A stretch of 49,824 nt of DNA, from assembly GCF_022767005.1 (NCBI RefSeq), contig NZ_JALEOV010000011.1, positions 1-49,824 on the forward strand. Reading direction: 5' to 3'. The notes under the pieces were generated by a model. That model made no database searches. It was given only the letters and a program-made list of their open reading frames with translations, and was not told the origin of the DNA. The translations under genes were made by a program, and so were the position numbers. The DNA is from Peptoniphilus sp. (GTDB lineage Bacteria; Bacillota; Clostridia; Tissierellales; Peptoniphilaceae). Below are positions 1-7,647 of this stretch, piece by piece (the first letter of the stretch is position 1; the number at the start of each line of letters is the position of its first letter).

Positions 1-259
1 GCTTATTATAACAGCACTTTGGACAGAGGCATGTCTTAGCTTTCCAGCACTTGATGCTCTAAAAGAAGGATATGAGGTTTATGTTGTTGTAGATGCTGTT
101 GGAGGTACAAGTAAAACTGCACACATAGCTGCGCTTAGACGTATGGAACAAGCTGGAGCAAAACTTATTAGCTTTACACAACTTGCTTGTGAACTTCAAA
201 GAGATTGGAACAGGGAAGACACAAAAGAAGAATTTGCAAAAATTTTGTTTAGTAAATAA
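1..259 (+). CDS. Isochorismatase-family cysteine hydrolase, C-terminal part (5' end outside window)
   Basis: Only the last 85 or so codons are present, read in frame from base 2 to the TAA at 257-259. The translation contains ALWTEACLSFPALDALKEGY, VVDAVGGTS and QLACELQRDW. This is the hallmark C-terminal half of YcaC/nicotinamidase-like isochorismatase-family hydrolases, where the Cys of the TxxC segment is the usual nucleophile (here TEAC). The family hydrolyses amides or vinyl ethers, and the YcaC branch has no settled substrate. The N-terminal Asp and Lys of the catalytic triad lie upstream of the window. A short palindrome follows at 270-282, with no convincing T-run terminator. Confidence 0.75.
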   Translation, partial: LIITALWTEACLSFPALDALKEGYEVYVVVDAVGGTSKTAHIAALRRMEQAGAKLISFTQLACELQRDWNREDTKEEFAKILFSK

Positions 260-314
260 AGGCTAATTTAATGAGGCTCATTTTGTAAAAAAGGATATTT
301 GTTTTAAAGTATTT

Positions 315-332
315 TGGATGGCAATATATCCA
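315..332. promoter_or_regulatory. Possible operator/promoter region of the MarR-pirin pair
   Basis: A short inverted repeat, TGGAT and ATCCA, lies at 315-332, just upstream of the chosen MarR start. A weak promoter candidate precedes it: TTGTAA at 283-288, a 16-base spacer, and TAAAGT at 305-310. That would place the repeat at about the transcription start, a typical position for an autoregulatory MarR operator. The evidence is position and symmetry only. The repeat is short and could be chance in AT-rich DNA. Confidence 0.25.
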
Positions 333-353
333 GTTAGATTTTTGAGGGAATAT

Positions 354-785
354 ATGGATATTTCATTAAAATTAATAATAGCACTCCATAGGAGCATTGA
401 TAAAATTGATAAGAAAACAATGAAGCTTGCTCAAGAGGAAGGTTTAACCTTTGGTCAGTTTGAAGTTTTGGAAGTTCTTTATAGTAAGGGAGATATGAGC
501 ATTGGAAATGTAATGAATAAGATTTTGAGCAGCGTTGGAACTATTTCTGTTATTGTAAATAATTTGGTAAAACTTGATTATATTGAAAAAATTCCTTGCG
601 AAAGCGACAAGAGAGTTTGCATTTTACATCTAAAGGACAAGGGAAGAGATGTTATTGAAAGGGTTGTTATTAAAAACACAGAAATGTTATACGAATCTTT
701 TTCTATGCTAACAGAAGAAGAAAAAGAAAATTTGCTTATAATTTTAAAGAAAATTGGAGGTATATATGGACAGAAAAGTAGTTAA
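354..785 (+). CDS. MarR-family transcriptional regulator
   Basis: 143-residue winged-helix regulator of the MarR type. The recognition region reads SIGNVMNKILSSVGTISVIV, followed by the wing LVKLDYIEKIPCESDKRV, where the D-x-R motif of MarR wings is present as SDKR. I chose ATG 354 because GAGGG at 344-348 sits 5 bases ahead of it. The in-frame ATG at 318 has no ribosome binding site and would add 12 residues unusual for the family. The 3' end overlaps the pirin gene by 20 bases, so the two are translationally coupled, and this protein probably controls the pair. Its ligand cannot be read from sequence. Confidence 0.85.
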   Translation: MDISLKLIIALHRSIDKIDKKTMKLAQEEGLTFGQFEVLEVLYSKGDMSIGNVMNKILSSVGTISVIVNNLVKLDYIEKIPCESDKRVCILHLKDKGRDVIERVVIKNTEMLYESFSMLTEEEKENLLIILKKIGGIYGQKSS

Positions 786-1614
786 AAAAGTACAAGGTTT
801 TAGAACAAAAGATGGTGCAGGAGTAAGTTTAGTAAGAGTTTTGGGACATGAAACGGTGGAGGACTTCGATCCAATCTTGATGCTTGACTCATTTGACAGT
901 ACAAATCCAGACGAATATACTGCTGGTTTCCCAATGCATCCACACAGAGGAATTGAAACAGTTAGCTATCTTTACAAAGGGAAAATGGTTCATAAAGACA
1001 CTCTTGGAAATGAAGATGGAATTGGCGATGGAGAGGTTCAATGGATGAATTCAGGGTCTGGAATTGAACATGAGGAAATGGTTCCAGCGGCCGATAGACT
1101 TCTTGGTGTTCAACTTTGGTTAAATCTTCCAAAAAAGGAAAAGATGAGTAAGCCAACTTATAATAAGATTCATAAAGACGATATTGAAGAAATTGATATT
1201 GATGGTGGCATGCTTCGATTGCTTTCTGGAAGTTACAAAGATCATAGTGGATTTACTGGAGAACACTTACCCCTTGATTATTATGATATTCATTTGGAAC
1301 CAAATAAAGAATTTACAATTGAAACAGATCACGATAAATCTGTTATGATTTTCACACTTATTGGAAATATTTATGTTGGAGATGAACATATTGAAGAAAA
1401 AACAGCTGTAAAACTATCAGAAGGTGACAAATTAACAATTAAAAATGGGGACGATAATGCACAAGTATTATTTATGAGTTCCGAAAAACTTAATGAAGAG
1501 GTTGCATGGGCAGGTCCTATTGTTATGAACACTTCAGAAGAAATCAGACAAGCTTATGAAGATCTTAGAAATGGAACATTTATAAAGGACAAAATTGAAT
1601 TTAATGCTGATTAA
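766..1614 (+). CDS. Pirin-family protein (bicupin)
   Basis: 282-residue bicupin. The N-terminal cupin carries the pirin metal-binding signature: HPHRG, then HEEMVP after the SGSGIEH segment. These supply the three His and one Glu that bind iron in human pirin. The C-terminal cupin begins around residue 165 (SGFTGEHLPLDYYDIHLEPN). Some bacterial pirins act as quercetin dioxygenases or redox sensors; the role here is unknown. ATG 766 is preceded by GGAGG (756-760); an in-frame TTG at 754 would place the start upstream of this site. The gene overlaps the MarR gene by 20 bases and ends in a hairpin terminator, so the pair forms a bicistronic unit. Confidence 0.9.
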   Translation: MDRKVVKKVQGFRTKDGAGVSLVRVLGHETVEDFDPILMLDSFDSTNPDEYTAGFPMHPHRGIETVSYLYKGKMVHKDTLGNEDGIGDGEVQWMNSGSGIEHEEMVPAADRLLGVQLWLNLPKKEKMSKPTYNKIHKDDIEEIDIDGGMLRLLSGSYKDHSGFTGEHLPLDYYDIHLEPNKEFTIETDHDKSVMIFTLIGNIYVGDEHIEEKTAVKLSEGDKLTIKNGDDNAQVLFMSSEKLNEEVAWAGPIVMNTSEEIRQAYEDLRNGTFIKDKIEFNAD

Positions 1615-1618
1615 ATTA

Positions 1619-1646
1619 AAAAAGTGAGTTTTTAAGCTCACTTTTA
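1619..1646 (+). terminator. Terminator after the MarR-pirin unit
   Basis: Stem GTGAG (1624-1628) and CTCAC (1637-1641), extended by an A-run on the left and a T-run on the right. It begins just after the pirin stop codon. The A-run makes it potentially active in both directions. Confidence 0.75.
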
Positions 1647-1704
1647 AATTGTTAAAATTTTAAAATTAAAGATAATTTTATTTTATTGGAATAAAGGAGA
1701 AATA

Positions 1705-1983
1705 ATGAGAGTAGAATTTGAAAAAAATAGGAATAGAGCGGCACTTTACGATGATAAAGATATACTTGTTGGAGAGTCTACGTTTTCAGTTTCCGATACG
1801 AAATGGATTATAGATCACACATATGTGGATGAAAGTTTAAGAGGCAAGGGATATGCTTCAAAACTTGTAGAAAAGATAGTTGAAAATGCAAGAAAAGAAA
1901 ATGTGAAAATTATTCCGCTATGTCCATATGCAAAAAAAGAATTTGAAAAAAAATTTGAGTATAATGACGTGCTTTTTAGATAG
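1705..1983 (+). CDS. GNAT-like N-acetyltransferase (COG2388/Acetyltransf_CG type)
   Basis: 92-residue protein of the minimal GNAT type. The acetyl-CoA-binding loop is seen as ESLRGKGYASKLVEKIVENA, preceded by DHTYVDE on the central strand and followed by the family ending IPLCPYAKKEFEK. Proteins of this small family are single-domain acetyl-CoA binders with poorly known acceptors. AGGAGA at about 1695-1700 supports the ATG. The next gene starts 10 bases after its stop with its own ribosome binding site, so the two are probably co-transcribed. Whether the acetyltransferase acts on its neighbour is speculation. Confidence 0.85.
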   Translation: MRVEFEKNRNRAALYDDKDILVGESTFSVSDTKWIIDHTYVDESLRGKGYASKLVEKIVENARKENVKIIPLCPYAKKEFEKKFEYNDVLFR

Positions 1984-1993
1984 GAGGTAGCTT

Positions 1994-3241
1994 ATGAAGG
2001 TAAAAAACTATGTAGAACTACAAAAGGCTTTGAATTCAAATGACGACTTAATTGAAATTTATAATTCATTTACAATTCCAAATTCAATCACATTGAAAAA
2101 AGGAAAGAAACTTATTGGTAAAAATAAAAATGTGCTTATAAGTTTTATGAATGGTGGAGGAATTGGACTTGAAGGCGATAATGAGATTAAGAATCTTGCA
2201 ATTCAAACATCACATAAAGAAAGGGCTATCTTTATAAATTCAGAACTAGAAGATTTAAAAGATATATACCTAAAAGATCTTACAGTTACAGGTGTAGTTC
2301 AAATTCTTACAAGAGGAAATAATAAATTTTTAAATTTAGACATTGAAAATCTTGATATTGTTTCTGCAGATGCAAGAGGATTTACGGAAAGGCCTATGAA
2401 ATACGGCGTAATTGTATACCAAGGAGCGTTTACAGTTTATAACTTTAATCCATCTAAGGATAGCGAAATAATAGCAAATATTAAGGGATTAAAAATAGGA
2501 AGAGAACTTGCGCCTGTCCTTGGAAGTGGAGTATTTATATCAGGCTTTAATGACGAAGGAGGAAAAGTTACAGTAAATGAACTTGAAACAAAAGACATCT
2601 ACTCTAACGGAATGATTCCAACAGGTCAACCTAATTTAATTACAGGTGCTATATTTATTGTATATGGTGCTCATGCAAAGAAAATTGTTTCAAATGGAGT
2701 TGTTAAAACATATGGAAACAACGATATGGTTCTTGATGTATGGGGAGTTGTCGATGATTGGACAACAAATGAAAAAGTAATTAGCTACGGCTCAAGTGGT
2801 ATCGGATTTGTAAATTTTGGAACAGTTAAAAAATTCCTTGCAAACAGTCCAATTGAAACTTATGGTAAAGGTGCCAGAGGATTCAACCAATACGACGGTA
2901 CTATAAATGATGCCACATTTTATTCAATAAAAACTCTTGGTGATGGATCTATTGGTATGCAATTTTCAAAACCAGTAGGGAAGATCACTATCACTAAATC
3001 AATTGAAACCTTTGGTGGAGAAGGGGAAACACTTGTAAAAGGTGTTATAAAAACTTTAAAAGCAGACGGCATAAGTGTGCTTGAAGGCGCAGTAATAGAA
3101 AATTTAGTTGTTGGAGAAAACATTGAAACAAATGGCGATGGGGTTATAAGTTTTAATATTGATGGCGGCGAAGTTAAAGAATTTGAAATAAAGGGAGAAA
3201 TTATTGCAAAAGGAAAGGGATCAAAAGAAAGAAATATATAG
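1994..3241 (+). CDS. Unrecognised repeat protein, probable beta-solenoid
   Basis: 415 residues with no signal peptide, no membrane segment and no enzyme motif I recognise. The centre contains an exact 25-residue period. A motif of form (K/E/I)(T/S)(Y/L/F)G followed by small residues recurs at residues 238-241, 263-266, 288-291, 313-316 and 338-341 (KTYG, ISYG, ETYG, KTLG, ETFG), with a displaced copy ETNG at 378-381. Alternating hydrophobic positions and many Gly, Asn and Asp at turns are typical of a right-handed parallel beta-helix. The N-terminus (LKKGKKLIGKNKNVLI) resembles the capping start of pectate-lyase-like folds. AGGAGG at 1983-1988 supports ATG 1994. It is likely cytoplasmic. Function unknown. 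Confidence 0.7.
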   Translation: MKVKNYVELQKALNSNDDLIEIYNSFTIPNSITLKKGKKLIGKNKNVLISFMNGGGIGLEGDNEIKNLAIQTSHKERAIFINSELEDLKDIYLKDLTVTGVVQILTRGNNKFLNLDIENLDIVSADARGFTERPMKYGVIVYQGAFTVYNFNPSKDSEIIANIKGLKIGRELAPVLGSGVFISGFNDEGGKVTVNELETKDIYSNGMIPTGQPNLITGAIFIVYGAHAKKIVSNGVVKTYGNNDMVLDVWGVVDDWTTNEKVISYGSSGIGFVNFGTVKKFLANSPIETYGKGARGFNQYDGTINDATFYSIKTLGDGSIGMQFSKPVGKITITKSIETFGGEGETLVKGVIKTLKADGISVLEGAVIENLVVGENIETNGDGVISFNIDGGEVKEFEIKGEIIAKGKGSKERNI

Positions 3242-3336
3242 GTAAATGGAATGTAAATTATTTTATTTATAGGTTCTATGAAAAATTTTTTTCAGCTTTT
3301 CCTGATAGGTTACAAGCTTATAATTTTTTAAACATC

Positions 3337-3377
3337 AAAAAATCGGCAAACTCATCATATGAGTAAGTCGATTTTTT
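3337..3377. terminator. Bidirectional terminator between convergent genes
   Basis: Outer arms AAAAAATCG (3337-3345) and CGATTTTTT (3369-3377) enclose an inner stem ACTCAT/ATGAGT (3350-3355 and 3359-3364). With A-run and T-run ends, it can stop transcription from the plus-strand repeat-protein gene and from the minus-strand flavoprotein gene. The rest of 3242-3448 shows nothing else recognisable. Confidence 0.75.
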
Positions 3378-3448
3378 CTTTAAAAATAGAATTAATTTTT
3401 ATTAAAAAGTTTTTAATCTTTGAATTTAAAGTATAAGTACATTTTTTA

Positions 3449-4306
3449 TTACAAGCTTTGACTTGCCTTAATGCCTGCTATTGTTCCATCACATACAGCT
3501 GTAGATACTTGTCTTACAGACTTTACTCTGACATCTCCAGCAAAGAAAAGACCATCAACATCACTTTCTATATCAGTCTTTACGAAACCATTTTCTAAAT
3601 CAAAGTTTTCTAAAATATCTGAATTTCCGCTTTGACCAATTTGCACAAAGACTAAGATTTCATCTTTATCTTTAATTGTTTTTCCTGAAGATAATTTTAT
3701 TTCAGAATTTGAAACTTTACCTACAATCTTTTCACCAGTATGAACTATAATATTTGAACTATCTTCAATTTTCTTTTTAAATTCGTCAATACAAAGTAGC
3801 TTATCTTTATCTTGGACTATATGAACTTCTCTTGCAAATTTTGAAATATATAGACCCTCCTTAGCTGCTCCATCTGAGCCGCCATTAATAATTACAAGCT
3901 TATCTTTTAGCAAATCTTCTTTACCAAAAGGCCAGTGATAAGTTTTAATTTCATCTACCTCAAGTTCTTTAAGTTTAGAGCCTGCTGCATAAATAACTTT
4001 TTTAGCTTCATAAGTATCTTTGTCAGTGGCAATAATGAATTTATCACTTTCCTTTTTTATAGATATAGCCTCTTCATAAACCACTTCTATATTAGAATAT
4101 TTAAGTTGAGCTTCCAATTTTTTTCTAAAGCTTTCGCCTGTTTCATTTTCATCAACAGATGCGTAATGACTTACTTTAGACACATGACCAATTAATCCTC
4201 CAACTTGCTCTTTTTCTAAAATTAAGATGTCCTTTCCTCTTGCTTTTGCATAAAGGGCAGCACTTACACCACTAGGGCCAGCTCCTATAATAATTATATC
4301 TTTCAT
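3449..4306 (-). CDS. Thioredoxin-reductase-like FAD oxidoreductase lacking the CxxC centre
   Basis: 285-residue flavoprotein. The FAD-binding motif GAGPSG is at residues 8-13, an AAGS turn near 107-110, and the C-terminal FAD motif FFAGDVR..RQVSTA at about 254-270, all as in TrxB-type reductases. Where E. coli TrxB has the redox CATC, this protein has YHWPFG (123-128), and its only cysteines are C172 and C272. The second nucleotide-binding site is degenerate (NGGSDGAA, 141-148) and the NADPH-binding HRR segment is replaced by VQDKDK. It is therefore unlikely to be a working thioredoxin reductase and looks like a thioredoxin-reductase-like flavin reductase of unknown donor and acceptor. AGGAGG lies just upstream of the ATG. 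Confidence 0.8.
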   Translation of the reverse strand: MKDIIIIGAGPSGVSAALYAKARGKDILILEKEQVGGLIGHVSKVSHYASVDENETGESFRKKLEAQLKYSNIEVVYEEAISIKKESDKFIIATDKDTYEAKKVIYAAGSKLKELEVDEIKTYHWPFGKEDLLKDKLVIINGGSDGAAKEGLYISKFAREVHIVQDKDKLLCIDEFKKKIEDSSNIIVHTGEKIVGKVSNSEIKLSSGKTIKDKDEILVFVQIGQSGNSDILENFDLENGFVKTDIESDVDGLFFAGDVRVKSVRQVSTAVCDGTIAGIKASQSL

Positions 4307-4346
4307 ATTACCTCCTATATCCTAGCGAATCACTAGGTTTAATAAA

Positions 4347-4375
4347 ATTATAAATCATCAAAAATTTAATTGCAA
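4347..4375 (-). promoter_or_regulatory. Promoter of the flavoprotein gene
   Basis: Read on the minus strand: -35 TTGCAA (4375-4370), a 17-base spacer, and a perfect -10 TATAAT (4352-4347). A small inverted repeat, CCTAG/CTAGG at 4321-4337, lies in the leader between the -10 and the ribosome binding site. Confidence 0.65.
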
Positions 4376-4411
4376 GTAATTAAAAGTATAAATTTGTCTT
4401 ATTATATTGAC

Positions 4412-4448
4412 AAAGTAGGCATATTAAAAAAGATAATATGCCTACTTT
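4412..4448 (-). terminator. Hairpin after metY, probable terminator
   Basis: A perfect 14-bp stem (4412-4425 with 4435-4448) around a 9-base A-rich loop lies between the metY stop and the flavoprotein promoter. The TTT at the arm end supplies only a short U-tract on the minus strand, so efficiency is uncertain, but position and stem strength favour a terminator. Confidence 0.6.
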
Positions 4449-4479
4449 ATCAGAATTAAATATGAAATAATTAATAAAA

Positions 4480-5760
4480 TTAAATTGATTCTAGTGCTTG
4501 TTTAACATCATCTATTATATCTTCAACATCTTCGATGCCAACACTCATTCTTATTAAGTCAGAACTAATACCTGCTTGTGTAAGTTCTTCCTCATTCATT
4601 TGCCTATGAGTTGTACTTGCAGGGTGTAGGACACAAGTTCTTGAATCGGCAACGTGTGTTACAACTGCTGCAAGTTTTAGGCTATCCATAAATTTTGTTG
4701 CGGCTTCTCTGCCACCTTTAACTCCAAAGGAGATTACGCCACAAGATCCATCAGGAAGATATTTTTTTGCAAGTTCGTGTTGTGAGTCCTTTTCTAATGC
4801 AGAAAAACTTACCCAAGAGATTTTCTCATTACTTTCTAAAAATTTTGCAACGGCAAGTGCATTTTCATAATGTCTTGGCATTCTAAGATGCAACGTTTCA
4901 AGACCAATTCCCAAATAAAAAGAATTTTGAGGAGAAGGAATACTTCCTAGATCTCTCATTAATGTCGTTGTCATTTTTGTTATATAAGCACCTTTGCCAA
5001 AGGTTTCAGTATAAATTACTCCGTGATAAGTTTCATCAGGTTCAGTAAGTCCTGGAAATTTGTCCTTGTACTTTGACCAATCAAAGTTTCCAGAATCAAC
5101 AACTGCACCGCCAACAGAATTTGCGAATCCATTCATATATTTTGTAGTGGAGTGAGTAACAATGTCTGCACCCCATTCAATTGGTCTTAAAAAAATCGGC
5201 GTAGGGAAGGTGTTATCAACTATTAGTGGAACACCATGGTCATGTGCAGCCTTTGCGAAAGTTTCTATATCTAAAACTTTTAGGGATGGGTTGGAAAGAG
5301 TTTCGCCAAAGATTGCCTTTGTGTTTTTCTTAAATTCTTTGTTTAAATCTTCAAGTGAAATTGCAGGGTCAACAAAAGTTGATTCAATGCCTAAATCTTT
5401 CATTGTGTGAGCAATTAAATTGTATGTTCCGCCATAAATTGCTGATGAAGCAATTATGTGGTCACCTGCTTTTAGTATATTTAAAAGTGCATAAAAGTTT
5501 GCGGCTTGTCCTGATGAAGTTAAAATTCCAGCAACTCCACCTTCAAGGGCTACAATTTTTTTTGCAACAGCATCATTAGTTGGGTTTGCAAGTCTTGTAT
5601 AAAAATAGCCTGCTTCCTTTAAGTCGAAAAGATTGCCCATTTGTTCTGATGAATCGTATTTAAAAGTAGTTGATTGAATTATTGGCACAACTCTTGGTTC
5701 GCCATTTTTTGGTTCATAACCTGCTTGTACACATAATGTTCCTAAATTTTTCTTTGTCAT
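4480..5760 (-). CDS. metY: O-acetylhomoserine sulfhydrylase (O-acetylhomoserine aminocarboxypropyltransferase)
   Basis: 426 residues, the usual length for MetY in the Cys/Met-metabolism PLP-enzyme family. It converts O-acetylhomoserine and sulfide (or methanethiol) to homocysteine (or methionine). Visible motifs are YTRLANPT near the N-terminus, SSGQAA for PLP phosphate binding, VDNTFPTP with the PLP-ring Asp, and the Schiff-base lysine K207 in THSTTKYMNG. The C-terminal SRTCVLHPASTTHRQ segment is typical of the sulfhydrylase branch. The gene is monocistronic on the minus strand behind a T-box leader with a Met specifier, so expression should rise when tRNA-Met is uncharged. AGGA sits just upstream of the ATG. 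Confidence 0.93.
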   Translation of the reverse strand: MTKKNLGTLCVQAGYEPKNGEPRVVPIIQSTTFKYDSSEQMGNLFDLKEAGYFYTRLANPTNDAVAKKIVALEGGVAGILTSSGQAANFYALLNILKAGDHIIASSAIYGGTYNLIAHTMKDLGIESTFVDPAISLEDLNKEFKKNTKAIFGETLSNPSLKVLDIETFAKAAHDHGVPLIVDNTFPTPIFLRPIEWGADIVTHSTTKYMNGFANSVGGAVVDSGNFDWSKYKDKFPGLTEPDETYHGVIYTETFGKGAYITKMTTTLMRDLGSIPSPQNSFYLGIGLETLHLRMPRHYENALAVAKFLESNEKISWVSFSALEKDSQHELAKKYLPDGSCGVISFGVKGGREAATKFMDSLKLAAVVTHVADSRTCVLHPASTTHRQMNEEELTQAGISSDLIRMSVGIEDVEDIIDDVKQALESI

Positions 5761-5831
5761 TTTATCCTCCTAAAATTTTTTGTCGGCAGCTCAAAAGGAT
5801 TTTAATTTTTATTTTAAAACTTTATAACAAT

Positions 5832-6090
5832 AAAAAAAAGCTCCCGTCCATAAAGGACGAAAGCTATGCTTCGTGTTACCACCTTTTTTTATTATTTTAT
5901 CGCTAAAATAACCTCATAGAGTACCAACATACTCCGAACGCTATAACAGGCGTACCTGTCGCAGTCTAAACAATTGTCTCGGTGCGATGACTCCAAGGCC
6001 ATGTTCCAAAGTATCCATTTTGATTTCTTTCACCATATGAAATCTCTCTGTAAAAACTTTTACAATGTACTCTCCTCTTCAAAGTCTATA
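5832..6090 (-). promoter_or_regulatory. T-box riboswitch (Met specifier) upstream of metY
   Basis: Read on the minus strand. The leader starts with Stem I elements (GAAGAGGAGAGTAC, then ACAGAGAG and GGTGAAAG). The specifier context is GAACATGGCCTTGGAGTC, in which I read AUG at 6002-6000 as the methionine specifier, in the position it takes in other T-boxes (GAAC-codon-..TTGGAG). The T-box core AGGTGGTAACACG is at 5884-5872. The terminator stem AGCTTTCGTCC/GGACGGGAGCT with a long T-run lies at 5865-5832. Uncharged tRNA-Met should stabilise the antiterminator and allow metY transcription. A second ATG lies nearby at the AAAATGG triplet, but its context fits worse. Confidence 0.92.
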
Positions 6091-6096
6091 CATTGA

Positions 6097-6125
6097 ATTG
6101 TAAATAGAAAAAAATATTTTGTCAA
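6097..6125 (-). promoter_or_regulatory. Promoter of the T-box-metY transcript
   Basis: On the minus strand: -35 TTGACA (6125-6120, perfect), a 17-base spacer, and -10 TACAAT (6102-6097). The predicted start near 6090 gives a leader of about 330 bases before the metY ATG. Confidence 0.8.
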
Positions 6126-6188
6126 GTGAATTTTTAAAATTTTTACAATAAATTAAGTATTGACTCATACAAAAGAAAAGTCTAACTA

Positions 6189-6218
6189 TTGACGATATTA
6201 GAAGCTTTGTAATATAAT
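6189..6218 (+). promoter_or_regulatory. Promoter of the yebC operon
   Basis: -35 TTGACG (6189-6194), an 18-base spacer and a perfect -10 TATAAT (6213-6218). It is divergent from the T-box promoter about 65 bases away. A small hairpin (GCTAAAAATAGC) follows before the AAAGGTG ribosome binding site. Confidence 0.7.
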
Positions 6219-6262
6219 AATAAAAAAGCTAAAAATAGCGATTTATATAGAAAGGTGATTAA

Positions 6263-6988
6263 ATGTCAGGACATTCTAAATGGAATAATATTAAAAATAA
6301 AAAGGGTAAAGAAGATGCAAAAAAGGGTAAAATTTTTACCAAACTTGCAAGACAAATAACTGTTGCTGCTAAGGAAGGTGGACTTGATCCAGATTACAAT
6401 CCATCTCTTAAGGTAGCAATCGATAAAGCTAAGGCAGAAAATATGCCTAATGATAACATAGATAGAGCAATTGCTAAAGCTGGTGGTGGAGATAACGACG
6501 CTAACTTTGAAGAAATTGTATATGAAGGTTATGGTCCAGGTGGAGTTGCTGTAATGGTAAATTGTTTAACAGACAATAGAAATAGAACTGCACCAGATGT
6601 TAGACATTTATTTGATAAATATAGTGGAAATCTTGGTCAACCTGGTTGTGTATCTTTTATGTTTGATAAAAAGGGATCTCTTGGAGTCCTTAAAGAAGGA
6701 CTTGATGAAGATGAATTTACTCTTACTGCAATTGATGCAGGGGCAGAAGATGTAATTGACAGAGGAGAAGCCTTTGAAATTATAACTGCACCTGAAGATT
6801 ATATTGATGTTAGAAAAGCATTAGAAGATGCAGGACATTCTTTTATTGAATCAGAAATAACTTATATTCCACAAACTACTACTGAGTTAACTGATGAAGA
6901 AGATATTAAAAATATGGATAAATTAATTGATGCACTGGAAGATAATGATGATGTAACTGATGTGTATACATCTTGGGAGAGAGATTAA
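6263..6988 (+). CDS. yebC: YebC/PmpR family regulatory or translation factor
   Basis: 241 residues, the normal family length. The signature N-terminus [20 protein letters not shown] is intact, followed by [11 protein letters not shown] and the TACO1-like core ([20 protein letters not shown]). Members have been described both as DNA-binding regulators and as factors relieving ribosome stalling. An AAAGGTG ribosome binding site lies 6 bases before the ATG. The stop TAA shares its last A with the ATG of deoC, so the two are coupled. It is the first gene of a plus-strand run reaching herA. Confidence 0.95.
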   Translation: MSGHSKWNNIKNKKGKEDAKKGKIFTKLARQITVAAKEGGLDPDYNPSLKVAIDKAKAENMPNDNIDRAIAKAGGGDNDANFEEIVYEGYGPGGVAVMVNCLTDNRNRTAPDVRHLFDKYSGNLGQPGCVSFMFDKKGSLGVLKEGLDEDEFTLTAIDAGAEDVIDRGEAFEIITAPEDYIDVRKALEDAGHSFIESEITYIPQTTTELTDEEDIKNMDKLIDALEDNDDVTDVYTSWERD

Positions 6989-7647
6989 TGGAAATTAACA
7001 GAATTATTGACCACACATTGTTAAAACCAGAATCAGCAGAAGCGCAAATTGAAGAAATTGTAAGGGAAGCTATAGAATACAATTTCTTTTCAGTATGTGT
7101 AAATCCAATTTGGGTAAAAAAATGTGCAGAAATGTTAAAAAATAGCAGTGTAAAAGTTTGTACTGTAATCGGTTTTCCTTTGGGGGCAAATACTTTAGAA
7201 ACTAAATTGTTTGAAACAAAAAACGCAATTGAAAATGGTGCAGACGAAATCGACATGGTTATTAATATTGGCTATATCAAATCCAAAAAATTTACGGAAG
7301 TTGAAGATGAAATAAGAGAAATCGCAAAAATTTGTCATGATAATGGTAAAATTTTAAAGGTAATTTTAGAAAACTGCCTTCTTACAAAAGATGAAATAAA
7401 AAAAGCTTGTGAATTATCAGATAGAGCTGGTGCAGATTTTGTAAAAACTTCAACTGGTTTTTCGACTTCTGGTGCAAATTCAGAAGATGTTAAATTAATG
7501 AAGGATTCTGTATCAGATAGAGTAAAAGTTAAAGCAAGTGGTGGAATAAGAGATTATAAAAAGGCAATAGAAATGATAAATAATGGAGCTGACAGACTTG
7601 GAGTTTCTGCGGGAGTTGCGATTTATAAGGAGAGCAAATTATTATGA
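6988..7647 (+). CDS. deoC: Deoxyribose-phosphate aldolase
   Basis: 219 residues. It cleaves 2-deoxyribose-5-phosphate to glyceraldehyde-3-phosphate and acetaldehyde in deoxynucleoside breakdown. The Schiff-base lysine is K153 in FVKTSTGF, the accessory lysine K182 in KASGGIRD, and the proton-relay Asp is in DEIDMVINIG (D89). I set the start at ATG 6988 (TAATG overlap with yebC), with GGGAGAG at 6975-6981 as ribosome binding site. The in-frame TTG at 6973 would place the start ahead of that site. The stop overlaps the lgt start by 4 bases. Confidence 0.93.
   Translation: MEINRIIDHTLLKPESAEAQIEEIVREAIEYNFFSVCVNPIWVKKCAEMLKNSSVKVCTVIGFPLGANTLETKLFETKNAIENGADEIDMVINIGYIKSKKFTEVEDEIREIAKICHDNGKILKVILENCLLTKDEIKKACELSDRAGADFVKTSTGFSTSGANSEDVKLMKDSVSDRVKVKASGGIRDYKKAIEMINNGADRLGVSAGVAIYKESKLL

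Noticed and set aside
5670..5906. 78-codon plus-strand frame across the metY start
   Set aside because: It reads through the metY 5' end and T-box terminator in antisense. The T-box explains the conserved sequence.
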